NCBI GenBank assembly: GCA_004553625.1
Contig: SFKX01000004.1
Span: 149,769 to 213,768, forward strand
Source of the DNA: Clostridiales bacterium
GTDB taxonomy: Bacteria > Bacillota_A > Clostridia > Oscillospirales > Oscillospiraceae
Reading direction: 5' to 3'
Length of the DNA: 64,000 nucleotides
Below the pieces are notes generated by a model. That model ran no database searches. It saw only the letters and a program-made list of their open reading frames with translations, and was not told the origin of the DNA. The stretch's first letter is position 1, and each line of letters opens with the position of its first letter. A program made the position numbers and the translations under genes. Below are positions 41,448-51,035 of the stretch, piece after piece.

Positions 41448-44400
41448 ATGGCCGAAAATACGGGCCGCGCGCTCTCGCGCGGACTTTTGCGCTGTCTCGC
41501 CTCCATAAGTCGGGAGCACGCCCGGCTCTCCCGGAGCCCCGCCCCGGCCCCGGGCGCGGAGTGGCTGCTGGACAACTGGTATCTCATAGAACGCGAGGGC
41601 AGGCTCGCGGCCTCCGAGCTGCGGCGCGCGGGCAGGCTCCGAGGCTGCGCGGAGGGCGGCGCGCTCATAGCTTGTCTCTGCCGCCGTCTGGTCCGGGACT
41701 GCGGCGGCGAGGTCACGGAAGAGCGCGCCTCGCGCTTTTTGAGCGAGGCCCAGGCGGAGACTCCCCTGCGGATGCGGGAGCTGGGACTTTTTGCGCCCTG
41801 CCTGCGCCTTGCACTCGTCGAGGACATAGCCGCCTCGCTCTCCGGCGGGCCGGACCCGGAACCGCTTTCGGCCTGCATAAACTCGCTGCGGCTCTTCGCC
41901 ACCCTGGACCTCACGCAGCTGCTCGAGGGCGCGGACCTGGTCGAGGCCGCGCTCCGGCGGGACCCCGCGGGCGTCTATCCGCAGATGGACGAGCGCAGCC
42001 GCGCCTACTACCGCGAGCGCCTGCGTCTCCTGGCGAAAAAGCGCGGCGTGGATGAGCACGAGCTGGCCGCGGAACTCATCGAGCGCTCGGGCGAGAGCGG
42101 CCACGTGGGCGCCCTGCTCCTGCCGGAGCCCCGGAGCGGCCGGGGCTACGCTCTGGCCCAGCTGCTGCCCGCTCTCATTTTGTCCGCGGGCCTGGCGGTT
42201 TATTTCAGGAGCCTGCCGCTCTTTTTCCCGGCGCTGGCGGCGCTCTGGGAGCTCTCGAAGGCCGTCTGCGATTTTGTGCTGCTGCGCGTGCTGCCGCCGC
42301 GGCTCATACCCCGGCTGGAGCTGGCGGGCGGCGTCCCGGATGAGGGGCGCTGCATCTGCGTCGTCTCCTCCCTGCTCTCGGGGGAGGACTCGGGGCCGGA
42401 GCTGGCCCGGAGGCTGGAGGAATTCTCCCTTGCCTCGCGCGACTGCGGTGGGAACCTGGCCTTCGGCCTGCTGGCGGACCTGCCCGAGGCCAAAGCCCCC
42501 GAGCTGCCCTCGGACGCCGAGGCGAAGCGCGCCGCCGCGCTCGCCGTGGGGGCGCTGAACAAAAAATACGGCGGCGGCTTCTACCTCTTCTGCCGCGAGC
42601 GGAAGCCCCGGGGCCGGGACAGGCTCTGGTCGGGCTTCGAGCGCAAGCGCGGCGCGCTGCTGGACCTGGCCCGGCTCCTGTGCGAGGGCTCCGGCGGCCT
42701 GGAAGTCCTGGCCGGGGATGCGGAGGCCCTCGCGGGGACGAGGTATATACTCACCCTCGACGCGGACACGCGCCTGCTTCCCGGCGCGGCGCGCGAGCTC
42801 ATCGGCGCCATGCTGCACCCCATGAACCGCCCGGTCTTTGACCCGGGCCGCAGGGCGATGGTGTCCGGCCACGGTCTCATCCACCCGCGCATGGACGTGG
42901 AGCTGCCCTCCGCCGTGAGGACGCCCTTTTCCCGCATCATGGCCGGGGCCGGCGGGACGGACCCCTACGGCGCGGCCTGCGGCGAGGTCTGGCAGGACCT
43001 GACGGGCCGCGGCGGTTTTGCGGGCAAGGGCATCCTGGACGCGGAGGCCCTGCTCGTCGGCTGCTCCGGCCTGCCGGAAAACCGCATCCTCTCCCACGAC
43101 GCCGTCGAGGGCGCCATCCTCCGCGGCGGCTACATGAGCGATACGGAGCTGACGGACGGCTTCCCCGCCCGGCCCGGCGCCTATTTCCGCCGCCTGCACC
43201 GCTGGGTGCGCGGGGACTGGCAGAATCTGGGCTTCATCTTTGACGCCGACCTTGCCTTTGCGGACAGGTGGAAGCTCGCGGACAGCCTCCGCCGCAGCCT
43301 GCACCCCGTTTTTTGCTTTGGAGCCCTGCTCTGGGCCTCGTTTTCCGGCTCCGCGGCCTCGCTCTGCGCGGGGCTTTTGGCGCTCTTTTCGCTCTGCACG
43401 GGGCTCCTGCCCGCCCTGGGCTCCGCGCTCCTGCGGCGGGACAGGGAACGCCTGCGCTCGGCCACGCCGCACGGATTTTCCGGGCGGCTGCTGCAGGTCC
43501 TGCTCCGGCTCGTCCTGCTGCCCTGGGAGGCGCTCTGCTGCCTTTCGGCGGCGCTCACGGCGCTCTGGCGCATGGGAATATCCAAGCGGAACCTCCTGGC
43601 CTGGCAGACCGCCGCGCAGTCCGAGGGCCGGGCGCGCAAGGTCCTGGAGGGCTGGCCTCCCGTCCTCTGCGGGGCGCTGCTGCTCGCGCTTGCGCCCCTG
43701 CCCCTCGGCAGGGCTCTGGGGCTCTTCTGGCTCGTATCCGGCCTTGCCGCGCCGGCGCTCGGCAGGGAGACGAAGCTCGCGCCCCCGCTCGCGGAGGCGG
43801 ACCGCCGTTTCCTGCTCGGCGAGGCGGAAAAGATCTGGGCCTACTTTGCCGAGTTCTGCACCGCGGAGGACAACTACCTCCCGCCCGACAACTGGCAGGA
43901 GCAGCCCCCGACGGGCCTCGCCCACCGCAGCTCGCCCACTAATATCGGCCTGGCCCTGATCTCCGCCCTCGCGGCGGCGGACCTGGGTCTCTGCTCCGTG
44001 CCGGAGCTGGGCGAGTTCGCGGAAAGGCTCCTCGCCTCCTGCGAGCGGATGCCCAAGTGGCGCGGTCATCTTTATAATTGGTACGACACGCGGACGCTCC
44101 GCCCTCTGGAGCCGAGGTACGTCTCCACCGTGGACAGCGGCAATCTGGCCGCCTGCCTGGGCGCGGCCCGGCGCGGGCTCACGGACTACGGGCGCGCGGA
44201 CCTCGCCGCCCGGGCCGAGGCGCTCTACCAGGCGATGGACTTCCGCCCGCTCTACGACCCGGGCCGCAGGCTCTTCCGCATCGGCTGGGACGAGAGCGCG
44301 GGCAAGCTCTCGGAGGGGCTTTACGACCTGCTCTCGAGCGAGGCCCGGCTGACGGGCTATCTCTGCGTGGCCCGGGGCGAGGTCCCGCGGCGGCACTGGC

Positions 44401-47400
44401 GGCGGCTCTCCCGCGCCCTGGTCTCCAAGGACGGCTACAGGGGCATGGCCAGCTGGACGGGGACGATGTTCGAATACCTCATGCCGGAGCTCTTTCTCCC
44501 GCTGTGCCGGGAGAGCCTGCTCTGGGAGAGCGCGCGCTTTTGCCTCTACGTCCAGCGGCACGACATGCCGGACGGCCAGCCCTGGGGCCAGTCGGAGAGC
44601 GCCTTCTACTCGCTGGACCCGGCGCTCAGCTACCGCTACAAGGCCCACGGCTGCGCCGCCCTGGCGCTCCGGCGCGGCATGGGCGCGGAGAGGGTGGTCT
44701 CGCCCTATTCGAGCTTTCTGGCGCTGGCGGTGGAGCCGCGCGCGGCCGTGCGGAACCTGAGAAGGCTCTGCGCCCTCGGCTTCACGGGCCGCTTCGGGCT
44801 CTGGGAGGCCGTGGACTACACTCCCTCGCGCAGCTCGGGCCGCGGCGGCGAGAGCGTGCGCTGCGTCATGGCGCACCACCTGGGCATGAGCCTCGCCGCG
44901 ATAGACAACTGCCTCATGGACGACATCTTCTGCCGCCGCTTCATGGCGGACCCGGCCATGAGCGCGCACCGCTGCCTGCTGGAGGAGCGCCTGCCCATAG
45001 GCGCGGTGACGCTCCGGCGCCGCGGCGGCGAGATACCCGAAAAACCGCAGCGGGCTCCCGGCCCCGGCTGGGAGCTGGGCGGAGCCTGCCCGGACGCCGC
45101 CTATCCCCGCTGCTACCCCGTGTCGAACGGGGTCTATCACCTCATGCTGACCTCGAGCGGCCTGGCCTCGGCCTGCGCCGGAGGCATCAGCCTATACCGC
45201 GGCCCGGACTCGCCGCTCGGCGGCCCGGCGGGCCTGCGCATATTTTTCGAAACGCCCGAGGGCAGGACTGACCTGCTGCCCCTGCCGGGCGCACAGGGCG
45301 GACTGCGCTTCAGGCACCAGTTCCGCGGCGGCGCGCTCAGCTTTGAGGGCGAGAGCGACAGGCTGCGCAGTCTCTGCTCCGCGGCCGTCTCCGCGCGGGA
45401 CATGTGCGAGGTCCGCTTCGTCGAGCTAACTTCGCCCAGGGCGCTGGAGGGCAAACTCTGCCTGGAGTTCGAGCCCGTGCTCGCCCGCTCGCGGGACAGG
45501 GAGGGCCACCCCGCCTTCTGGCGGCTGGGCCTGCACGCCTCCGTGCGCGAGGGCGCTCTGCTCATACGGCGTCTGCCCCGGGGCGAGCTGGCCGAGTGCT
45601 GGCTCTGTCTGAGGTCGGACCGCCCGCTCGAGCTTCGCGCGGACGCGCTGGGCGAGCCGCTCGGCTGGCTGTCGCACCCCTGGGTGCGCGCCGTCACCCC
45701 GGCCTTTGCGCCCATGTCCGGGCGCTTTGCCGCGCGCTTCGCCCTGGCCTTCGGCCCCACGGCGGATGCGGCCTTCGCCGCAGCGGCCCGAGGCCTTTCC
45801 GCAGCGGCCCAGGACTTTGCAGACCTGCTCTCCGCCCGCGCCGCGCTTGGCGGCATGGGCGCGCGGGACCTGGCCGCCGCCCTGGATATGGCCCCGGCCC
45901 TGGTCTTTCCGCGCTACCCCGCCGGCGGCGCGCCCAGGGACGCGCTCTGGCGCATCGGCGTCTCCGGGGACGAACCCGTGGTCTGCGCCGAGCTGGACGA
46001 CGTGAGCCGCCTGCGCGCGGCGCGCGACCTCATACGCAGGCACGAGCTGCTGCGCGTCTGCGGCGTGAAGAGCGACCTTGTCTTTCTCACCCGCGAGGGC
46101 GGGGACTACCTGCGCCGTCTCTCCCGCTCCGTGACCGAGCTGCTGCAGAAGGAGGGGCTGGAGGCCCTGGCAGGCGCGCCCGGCGGCGTCTATACGGCGG
46201 AGCGCACCGGAGCGGAGGACATCCTGGCCAGCGCGGCGCTGGTCGTGGACCTCGCCCGGCCCGAGCTCACGGAGCCCGAGCCGCCGGAGACCCCGCGCCC
46301 GCCCCTGCCGGAGCCGAGGCGCGGCGGCGCCGTGCCTTACCGCTGGCTCGAGGGCGGGACCTTCGAGTTCGACGCGCGGCGCGGCCTGCCCGTCCGGGCC
46401 TGGACCCTCCCGCTGACTGACGGAGACTTCGGCTGTCTTGCGGCGGACTGCGGTCCCGCGGGGATGTGGTATAAGAACGCCCGCGAGCTGCGCGTGGACC
46501 GCTGCCTGGACGGGGACCTTGCCGCCTCGGGCAGCGAGACGCTCCGCTGCGGCGGGGAGAGCCTTTTCGCCGGGGCCGTAGTGCGCTTCGGCTTCGGCTG
46601 GGCTCAGTGGGAAAAGGGCCGCAGCCGCGTCACGCTCTTCGTCCCGAAGGGCGCGGGGGCGCGGATAATGATAATAGAGGGCGCGGCCGGGGAGCTCGAG
46701 TGGACGTTCCGCCCCAGTCTGGCCTATGAGGAGCGGGACGCGGCCTTCGTCCGCACGCGGGCGGAGGAAAACTCGCTGCTTGCCGAAAACAGGCGCGGCG
46801 GGGCGCCGGAGCTGTGCTTCCGGGCGGGCTTTTCCTGCCCGGCGGAGCTGGCCGCCGAGGAGGCGGGCAGGCCGGTGTTTTCGGCGCGTCTGCCGGGCGG
46901 CGGGACGCGGGTCATAGTCTGCGGCTTTCTGGAGTCGGAGGAGCTCTCGCGTCTTGCGGAACCGGAGCGCGCCCTGGCCCTGCTGGAGGAGACGCGTCGC
47001 TTCTGGGCCGGGACCGTGGGCCGGCTGAGGATAAAAACGCCCCTGCCGGAGCTGGACGCCTATATGAACGGCTGGGCGCTCTACCAGGCCCTGGCCTGCC
47101 GGCTCATGGCGCGCACCTCGATATACCAGAGCGGCGGGGCCTACGGTTTCCGGGACCAGCTGCAGGACGCGGCGAATCTTCTGCTCATGGCCCCGGAGCT
47201 GGCGCGGGAGCGCATCCTCTCCGCCTGCGCGCACCAGTACAGGGAAGGCGACGTCATGCACTGGTGGCACGAGGGCGAGCCCGACCGGGGCGTGAGGACC
47301 CGCTGCTCAGACGACCTCATCTGGCTGCCCTGGGCCGTCTGCGAATACCTGGACGCGACGGGAGACGACTCGCTCCTGAACGAGAGCCGGCCCTGGCTGG

Positions 47401-48359
47401 ACTCGGAGCCCCTGGCCCCCACCGAGCCGAGCCGCTACGAGCCTGCGCGGTACGACGGGACGGAGGCGACGGTGCTGGAGCACGCAGCGCTGGCGCTGCG
47501 GCTGGTCATCCGCCGCGGCGTGGGCGAGCACGGCCTTCCGCTCATGCTGGCGGGGGACTGGAACGACGGCATGGACACGGTCGGGATAGAGGGCCGGGGC
47601 GAGAGCGTGTGGCTGGCCTGGTTCTTCGCGCATACGGCGCGGCGCTTTGCAGCCGTGCTGGACCGCCAGGGCGACAGGCACGGCGCAGCGGCTCTGCTGT
47701 CCGCGGCCTCGCGGATGGGCCGCGCGGCGGACAGGGCCTGGGACGGGGCCTGGTATCTGCGCGGCTGGTTCGACTCCGGCGCGCCCCTGGGCTCCGCGAA
47801 GGGCCGGGGCTGCCGGATAGACTCCCTGGCCCAGAGCTGGGCCGCCATGTGCGCAGAGGCCTCGCCCGAGCGGGTGCAAAAGGCCCTGGATTCCGCGCTG
47901 GAGCGCCTGTTCGACAGGGAGACCGGCCTTGTGAAGCTCTTCGACCCGCCCTTCGGCGATGGCGCTGAGCGCGCGGGCTATATCTCGAGCTACGGCCCGG
48001 GCTTCCGCGAAAACGGCGGACAGTATACCCACGGCGCGATCTGGCTGGCCATGGCCTGCCTGAGGACGGGCCGGAGGGAGGAGGGCCTGGCTCTGCTGCG
48101 GGCGCTCCTGCCCGGGCGCTCTGTGGAATATGGGGCGGAGCCCTTCGTCCTGGCTGCGGACGTCTATTCCAACCCGGACAGGCTAGGCCAGGCGGGCTGG
48201 AGCTGGTATACGGGCTCGGCAGGCTGGTATTTCCGCGTGGTGACGCGGGAGCTGCTGGGCCTCTCCATCCGGGACGGGAAGCTGTACGCCGAACCCCGCG
48301 TGCCGGAGGGCTGGGGCTTTAAGGCGGGCCTGGAGGGCGCGGGCGAGGTCTCGGGCTGA
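41448..48359 (+). CDS. Cyclic beta-1,2-glucan-synthase-like GT84/GH94 megaprotein
   Basis: Giant membrane protein of 2303 residues. The N-terminal third has several transmembrane segments (about 232-280, 620-665, 680-710, 735-760) and a GT84-like glycosyltransferase domain with L-T-L-D-A-D-T near residue 437, H-D-A-V-E-G and R-W-V-R-G-D-W-Q near 583. A glucoamylase-like DUF3131 region begins around 787 (D-N-Y-L-P-P-D-N-W-Q). Two beta-sandwich/GH94 supersandwich parts follow, ending with the (alpha/alpha)6 domain carrying Y-G-F-R-D-Q-L-Q-D and A-G-D-W-N-D-G-M-D near 2037 with the catalytic acid. This layout is that of NdvB/Cgs. It is shorter than the roughly 2800-residue proteobacterial enzymes. 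The ribosome binding site (AGGGTG) is weak. Product is inferred, not shown. Confidence 0.88.
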   Translation: MAENTGRALSRGLLRCLASISREHARLSRSPAPAPGAEWLLDNWYLIEREGRLAASELRRAGRLRGCAEGGALIACLCRRLVRDCGGEVTEERASRFLSEAQAETPLRMRELGLFAPCLRLALVEDIAASLSGGPDPEPLSACINSLRLFATLDLTQLLEGADLVEAALRRDPAGVYPQMDERSRAYYRERLRLLAKKRGVDEHELAAELIERSGESGHVGALLLPEPRSGRGYALAQLLPALILSAGLAVYFRSLPLFFPALAALWELSKAVCDFVLLRVLPPRLIPRLELAGGVPDEGRCICVVSSLLSGEDSGPELARRLEEFSLASRDCGGNLAFGLLADLPEAKAPELPSDAEAKRAAALAVGALNKKYGGGFYLFCRERKPRGRDRLWSGFERKRGALLDLARLLCEGSGGLEVLAGDAEALAGTRYILTLDADTRLLPGAARELIGAMLHPMNRPVFDPGRRAMVSGHGLIHPRMDVELPSAVRTPFSRIMAGAGGTDPYGAACGEVWQDLTGRGGFAGKGILDAEALLVGCSGLPENRILSHDAVEGAILRGGYMSDTELTDGFPARPGAYFRRLHRWVRGDWQNLGFIFDADLAFADRWKLADSLRRSLHPVFCFGALLWASFSGSAASLCAGLLALFSLCTGLLPALGSALLRRDRERLRSATPHGFSGRLLQVLLRLVLLPWEALCCLSAALTALWRMGISKRNLLAWQTAAQSEGRARKVLEGWPPVLCGALLLALAPLPLGRALGLFWLVSGLAAPALGRETKLAPPLAEADRRFLLGEAEKIWAYFAEFCTAEDNYLPPDNWQEQPPTGLAHRSSPTNIGLALISALAAADLGLCSVPELGEFAERLLASCERMPKWRGHLYNWYDTRTLRPLEPRYVSTVDSGNLAACLGAARRGLTDYGRADLAARAEALYQAMDFRPLYDPGRRLFRIGWDESAGKLSEGLYDLLSSEARLTGYLCVARGEVPRRHWRRLSRALVSKDGYRGMASWTGTMFEYLMPELFLPLCRESLLWESARFCLYVQRHDMPDGQPWGQSESAFYSLDPALSYRYKAHGCAALALRRGMGAERVVSPYSSFLALAVEPRAAVRNLRRLCALGFTGRFGLWEAVDYTPSRSSGRGGESVRCVMAHHLGMSLAAIDNCLMDDIFCRRFMADPAMSAHRCLLEERLPIGAVTLRRRGGEIPEKPQRAPGPGWELGGACPDAAYPRCYPVSNGVYHLMLTSSGLASACAGGISLYRGPDSPLGGPAGLRIFFETPEGRTDLLPLPGAQGGLRFRHQFRGGALSFEGESDRLRSLCSAAVSARDMCEVRFVELTSPRALEGKLCLEFEPVLARSRDREGHPAFWRLGLHASVREGALLIRRLPRGELAECWLCLRSDRPLELRADALGEPLGWLSHPWVRAVTPAFAPMSGRFAARFALAFGPTADAAFAAAARGLSAAAQDFADLLSARAALGGMGARDLAAALDMAPALVFPRYPAGGAPRDALWRIGVSGDEPVVCAELDDVSRLRAARDLIRRHELLRVCGVKSDLVFLTREGGDYLRRLSRSVTELLQKEGLEALAGAPGGVYTAERTGAEDILASAALVVDLARPELTEPEPPETPRPPLPEPRRGGAVPYRWLEGGTFEFDARRGLPVRAWTLPLTDGDFGCLAADCGPAGMWYKNARELRVDRCLDGDLAASGSETLRCGGESLFAGAVVRFGFGWAQWEKGRSRVTLFVPKGAGARIMIIEGAAGELEWTFRPSLAYEERDAAFVRTRAEENSLLAENRRGGAPELCFRAGFSCPAELAAEEAGRPVFSARLPGGGTRVIVCGFLESEELSRLAEPERALALLEETRRFWAGTVGRLRIKTPLPELDAYMNGWALYQALACRLMARTSIYQSGGAYGFRDQLQDAANLLLMAPELARERILSACAHQYREGDVMHWWHEGEPDRGVRTRCSDDLIWLPWAVCEYLDATGDDSLLNESRPWLDSEPLAPTEPSRYEPARYDGTEATVLEHAALALRLVIRRGVGEHGLPLMLAGDWNDGMDTVGIEGRGESVWLAWFFAHTARRFAAVLDRQGDRHGAAALLSAASRMGRAADRAWDGAWYLRGWFDSGAPLGSAKGRGCRIDSLAQSWAAMCAEASPERVQKALDSALERLFDRETGLVKLFDPPFGDGAERAGYISSYGPGFRENGGQYTHGAIWLAMACLRTGRREEGLALLRALLPGRSVEYGAEPFVLAADVYSNPDRLGQAGWSWYTGSAGWYFRVVTRELLGLSIRDGKLYAEPRVPEGWGFKAGLEGAGEVSG

Positions 48360-48420
48360 GGCTCGTTCACAAATAATTTACCTCCGGCGGGAGAAATTGT
48401 ATGGCAAGGCCCGCATTGTG

Positions 48421-48429
48421 TGCTATAAT
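48421..48429 (+). promoter_or_regulatory. Extended -10 promoter of the M16-lgt operon
   Basis: TGCTATAAT is a perfect extended -10. The nearest -35-like TTGTAT (48397-48402) is 21 bases away, too far, so the extended motif likely drives it. The predicted transcription start near 48436 also rules out the upstream ATG at 48435. Confidence 0.75.
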
Positions 48430-48461
48430 ATCGGATGATCAAAAGACGGGAGGTGCGCCGG

Positions 48462-49766
48462 ATGGAGTTTCGGCGGGAGGAGATCTTACCGGGCGTGTTC
48501 TTGACCGCCCTCAGAACAGATAAGTTCAAGACCGCCGTGCTGAGCCTGAGCCTGCTGGCCCAGCTCGACGCGGAAACGGCTTCCATGAACGCGCTCATAC
48601 CGAGCGTCCTGCGCCGCGGCACGGTGCGCTGCCCGGATATGGACAGCCTCGCCGCCTATATGGACGGGCTCTACGGCCTGCGTGCGGAGCCCGTGGTCCG
48701 CTGCATAGGCGAGATACAGGCCCCCGGCTTTGTGGCGAGCTTCCCGGAGGACAGGTTCCTGCCCCAGGGCGAGCGCCTGCTCGAGCGGGCGGCGGGGCTT
48801 TTGGGCGAGCTGCTGCTCAGCCCCAACACCCGCGGCGGGCTGTTCCTGCCGGAATATGTCGAGCGCGAGCGCGCCAGGCTGGCCGAGCGCATCCGCGCCA
48901 AGCGGAACAATAAAGACTCTTACGCCGTCCTCCGCCTCGTGGAGGAGATGTGCGCCTACGAGCCCGTCGCGGTGGGCTCGCTGGGCTCCGAGTCCGGCGC
49001 GGAGGGCGTGGGCTACGTCGCGCTCTCCAAGCACTACAGGCAGCTCATATCCACCTCGCCCATAGAACTCTTCTACTGCGGCGCCTCGGGCTGGGACGAG
49101 ATCCGCTCCGCCTTTTCGGAGGCCCTGGCCCAGCTGCCCCGGGGCGAGATCTGCTGGGACATGGGGACGGATATCCGCATGAACTCCGTGGAGGAAAAGC
49201 CCCGCGTTTTCCGCGAGAGCGCGGACCTCAGCCAGGGCAAGCTGGCCCTGGGCTGGCGCATAGGCGAGTGGATGGAAAACCCGGACCAGGCCGCGCTCAC
49301 CGTTTTTAACAGCGTTTTCGGCGGTTCGGCGAGCTCCAAGCTCTTTGCGAACGTGCGCGAAAAGCTCTCGCTCTGCTACTACGCCTCCTCCGGCACGGAC
49401 ATCTATAAGGGCCTGCTGCTCGTGGCCAGCGCCGTCAACTTTGAAAATTTCGGCCCCGCGCGGGACGAGATCCTCGCCCAGCTGGAGGCCATGCGCCGCG
49501 GCGAGATAACGCCCGAGGAGCTGGAGAGCTCGCGGCTGGGCTGCTCGGCCCTGCTGCGAGTCGTGGAGGACGACCCTCTCGCGCTCGAGAGCTATTGGCT
49601 GCCGGCGAACGTCTCCGGCTCGGAGCTGAGCCCGGCGGAGCTGGCCGCCTCCTGCGAACTCGTCACGGCCGAGGAGCTCGCAGAGATCGCACGCAGCTGC
49701 GAGCTGGACGCCGAATTTTATCTCTGCGGAAGGGAGGGCGGCGAGGATGCTGCTCAAGCGGACTGA
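48462..49766 (+). CDS. M16-family protein without zinc motif (non-catalytic partner)
   Basis: 434 residues with the pitrilysin/M16 fold, but where HXXEH should be the sequence is A-S-M-N-A-L-I-P-S-V, so it cannot bind zinc. It matches the YmfF-like subunit that pairs with an active M16 peptidase. Helices such as Y-V-E-R-E-R-A-R-L-A-E-R-I and the G-G-S-A-S-S-K-L-F motif typical of the second half are present. GGGAGGTG places the start at 48462. It overlaps the active subunit gene by 20 bases. Confidence 0.88.
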   Translation: MEFRREEILPGVFLTALRTDKFKTAVLSLSLLAQLDAETASMNALIPSVLRRGTVRCPDMDSLAAYMDGLYGLRAEPVVRCIGEIQAPGFVASFPEDRFLPQGERLLERAAGLLGELLLSPNTRGGLFLPEYVERERARLAERIRAKRNNKDSYAVLRLVEEMCAYEPVAVGSLGSESGAEGVGYVALSKHYRQLISTSPIELFYCGASGWDEIRSAFSEALAQLPRGEICWDMGTDIRMNSVEEKPRVFRESADLSQGKLALGWRIGEWMENPDQAALTVFNSVFGGSASSKLFANVREKLSLCYYASSGTDIYKGLLLVASAVNFENFGPARDEILAQLEAMRRGEITPEELESSRLGCSALLRVVEDDPLALESYWLPANVSGSELSPAELAASCELVTAEELAEIARSCELDAEFYLCGREGGEDAAQAD

Positions 49767-51030
49767 TCACCCCGCCATCGGCGAGACGAGCTATACCGGC
49801 GCTCTCGCCAACGGCCTGCGCGTCACCGTCATACCCAGGCCGGGCTTTTTGAAAAAATACGCCTGCTTCGCCGCGAACTACGGCGGAGTCATGCGGGACT
49901 TCAGCGTCGCCGGGCAGAGTGTGGAAACGCCCGAGGGCGTGGCGCATTTCCTGGAGCACAAGATGTTCGATATGCCCTGGGGCAACGCGCTCGCCGTCCT
50001 CTCCTCCCGCGGCGCCAACCCCAACGCCTACACCTCGGACTTCATCACGGCCTACCACTTCGAGTGTACCGAGAACTTCTACCAGAACCTCGACACGCTC
50101 CTGGAGTTTGTCTCCACCCCCTACTTCACCGCCGAGAGCGTGAAGAAGGAACAGGGCATCATCGGCGAGGAGATAGGCATGACGGAAAACGACCCGAGCC
50201 ATGCCGTCTACTACGGGCTCATGCGCTGCCTCTATGAGCGCTGCCGCGTGCGGGACAGCATCGTCGGCACGGTGGAGAGCATCGCGCAGATAACGCCGGA
50301 GATCCTGGAGACCTGCCACCGCGCCTTCTACGCGCCCTCGAACATGCAGCTTTGCGTCATAGGCGACGTGGAGCCGGAGCGCGTGACGGAGGCGGCGGAA
50401 CGCATACTGCCCGGGGAGCTCTCCCCCGCGCCGGAGCCGGATTTCGGCGCGCCCGAGGGTCCGGAGCCCTTTGAGCGGCGTTTTTCGCGGGAGATGGACG
50501 TCTCCGCGCCGCAGTTCATGTTCGGCGCCAAGCTGCCGGCGGACTGCGCCGGGGGCGAGCTGCTGCGCCGCAGGCTGACCGGCTCGCTGGCGCTGCGCTG
50601 CCTTGCCGGGACCTCCTCCCCGCTCTACACCTCCCTCTATGCCGAGGGCGCGATACGCAGTCTCTGGTACGAGCTGGACTGGGGACCCTGCGCCTCCTAC
50701 GCCGTCCTGGGCGGAGAGAGCCGGGAACCCGAGCAGGTGCTCGAGCGTTTCGCCGCGGCCGCAGGCAAGGCCGCAGCGGAGGGCCTGGACGCAGCCGCCT
50801 TCGAGCGCTGCCGCAGGGCCGAATACGGCTCGCGCATCCGGGCGCTGGAACGCCCCGCCTCCCTGGCCGACACGCTCGTCAGGAGCGGCTTTGCCGGCTT
50901 CGACTGCCTGCGCGCCTTCGAGCTGCTGCCCGAAATACGCGCGGAGGACTGCGCCGCCTTCATCAAAGAATACCTCGCCCCGGACCGGCTCGCGCTCTCA
51001 GTAGTCAGGCCCGGACCTCGAAAGGACTGA
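49747..51030 (+). CDS. M16 family zinc metallopeptidase (active subunit)
   Basis: 427 residues (YmfH-like). The zinc motif is H-F-L-E-H in V-A-H-F-L-E-H-K-M-F near residue 75, and the distal glutamate is in E-Q-G-I-I-G-E-E-I-G about 70 residues later, as in other M16 peptidases. Together with the preceding inactive subunit it should form a closed chamber degrading small peptides. The gene overlaps its partner, indicating strict co-expression. Confidence 0.93.
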   Translation: MLLKRTDHPAIGETSYTGALANGLRVTVIPRPGFLKKYACFAANYGGVMRDFSVAGQSVETPEGVAHFLEHKMFDMPWGNALAVLSSRGANPNAYTSDFITAYHFECTENFYQNLDTLLEFVSTPYFTAESVKKEQGIIGEEIGMTENDPSHAVYYGLMRCLYERCRVRDSIVGTVESIAQITPEILETCHRAFYAPSNMQLCVIGDVEPERVTEAAERILPGELSPAPEPDFGAPEGPEPFERRFSREMDVSAPQFMFGAKLPADCAGGELLRRRLTGSLALRCLAGTSSPLYTSLYAEGAIRSLWYELDWGPCASYAVLGGESREPEQVLERFAAAAGKAAAEGLDAAAFERCRRAEYGSRIRALERPASLADTLVRSGFAGFDCLRAFELLPEIRAEDCAAFIKEYLAPDRLALSVVRPGPRKD

Positions 51031-51035
51031 TCCTC

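Noticed and set aside
41427..45140. Very long minus-strand open frame opposite the glucan synthase (1237 codons)
   Set aside because: It is the GC-rich antisense shadow of the plus-strand gene, with compositionally biased translation, no ribosome binding site and no family motifs.
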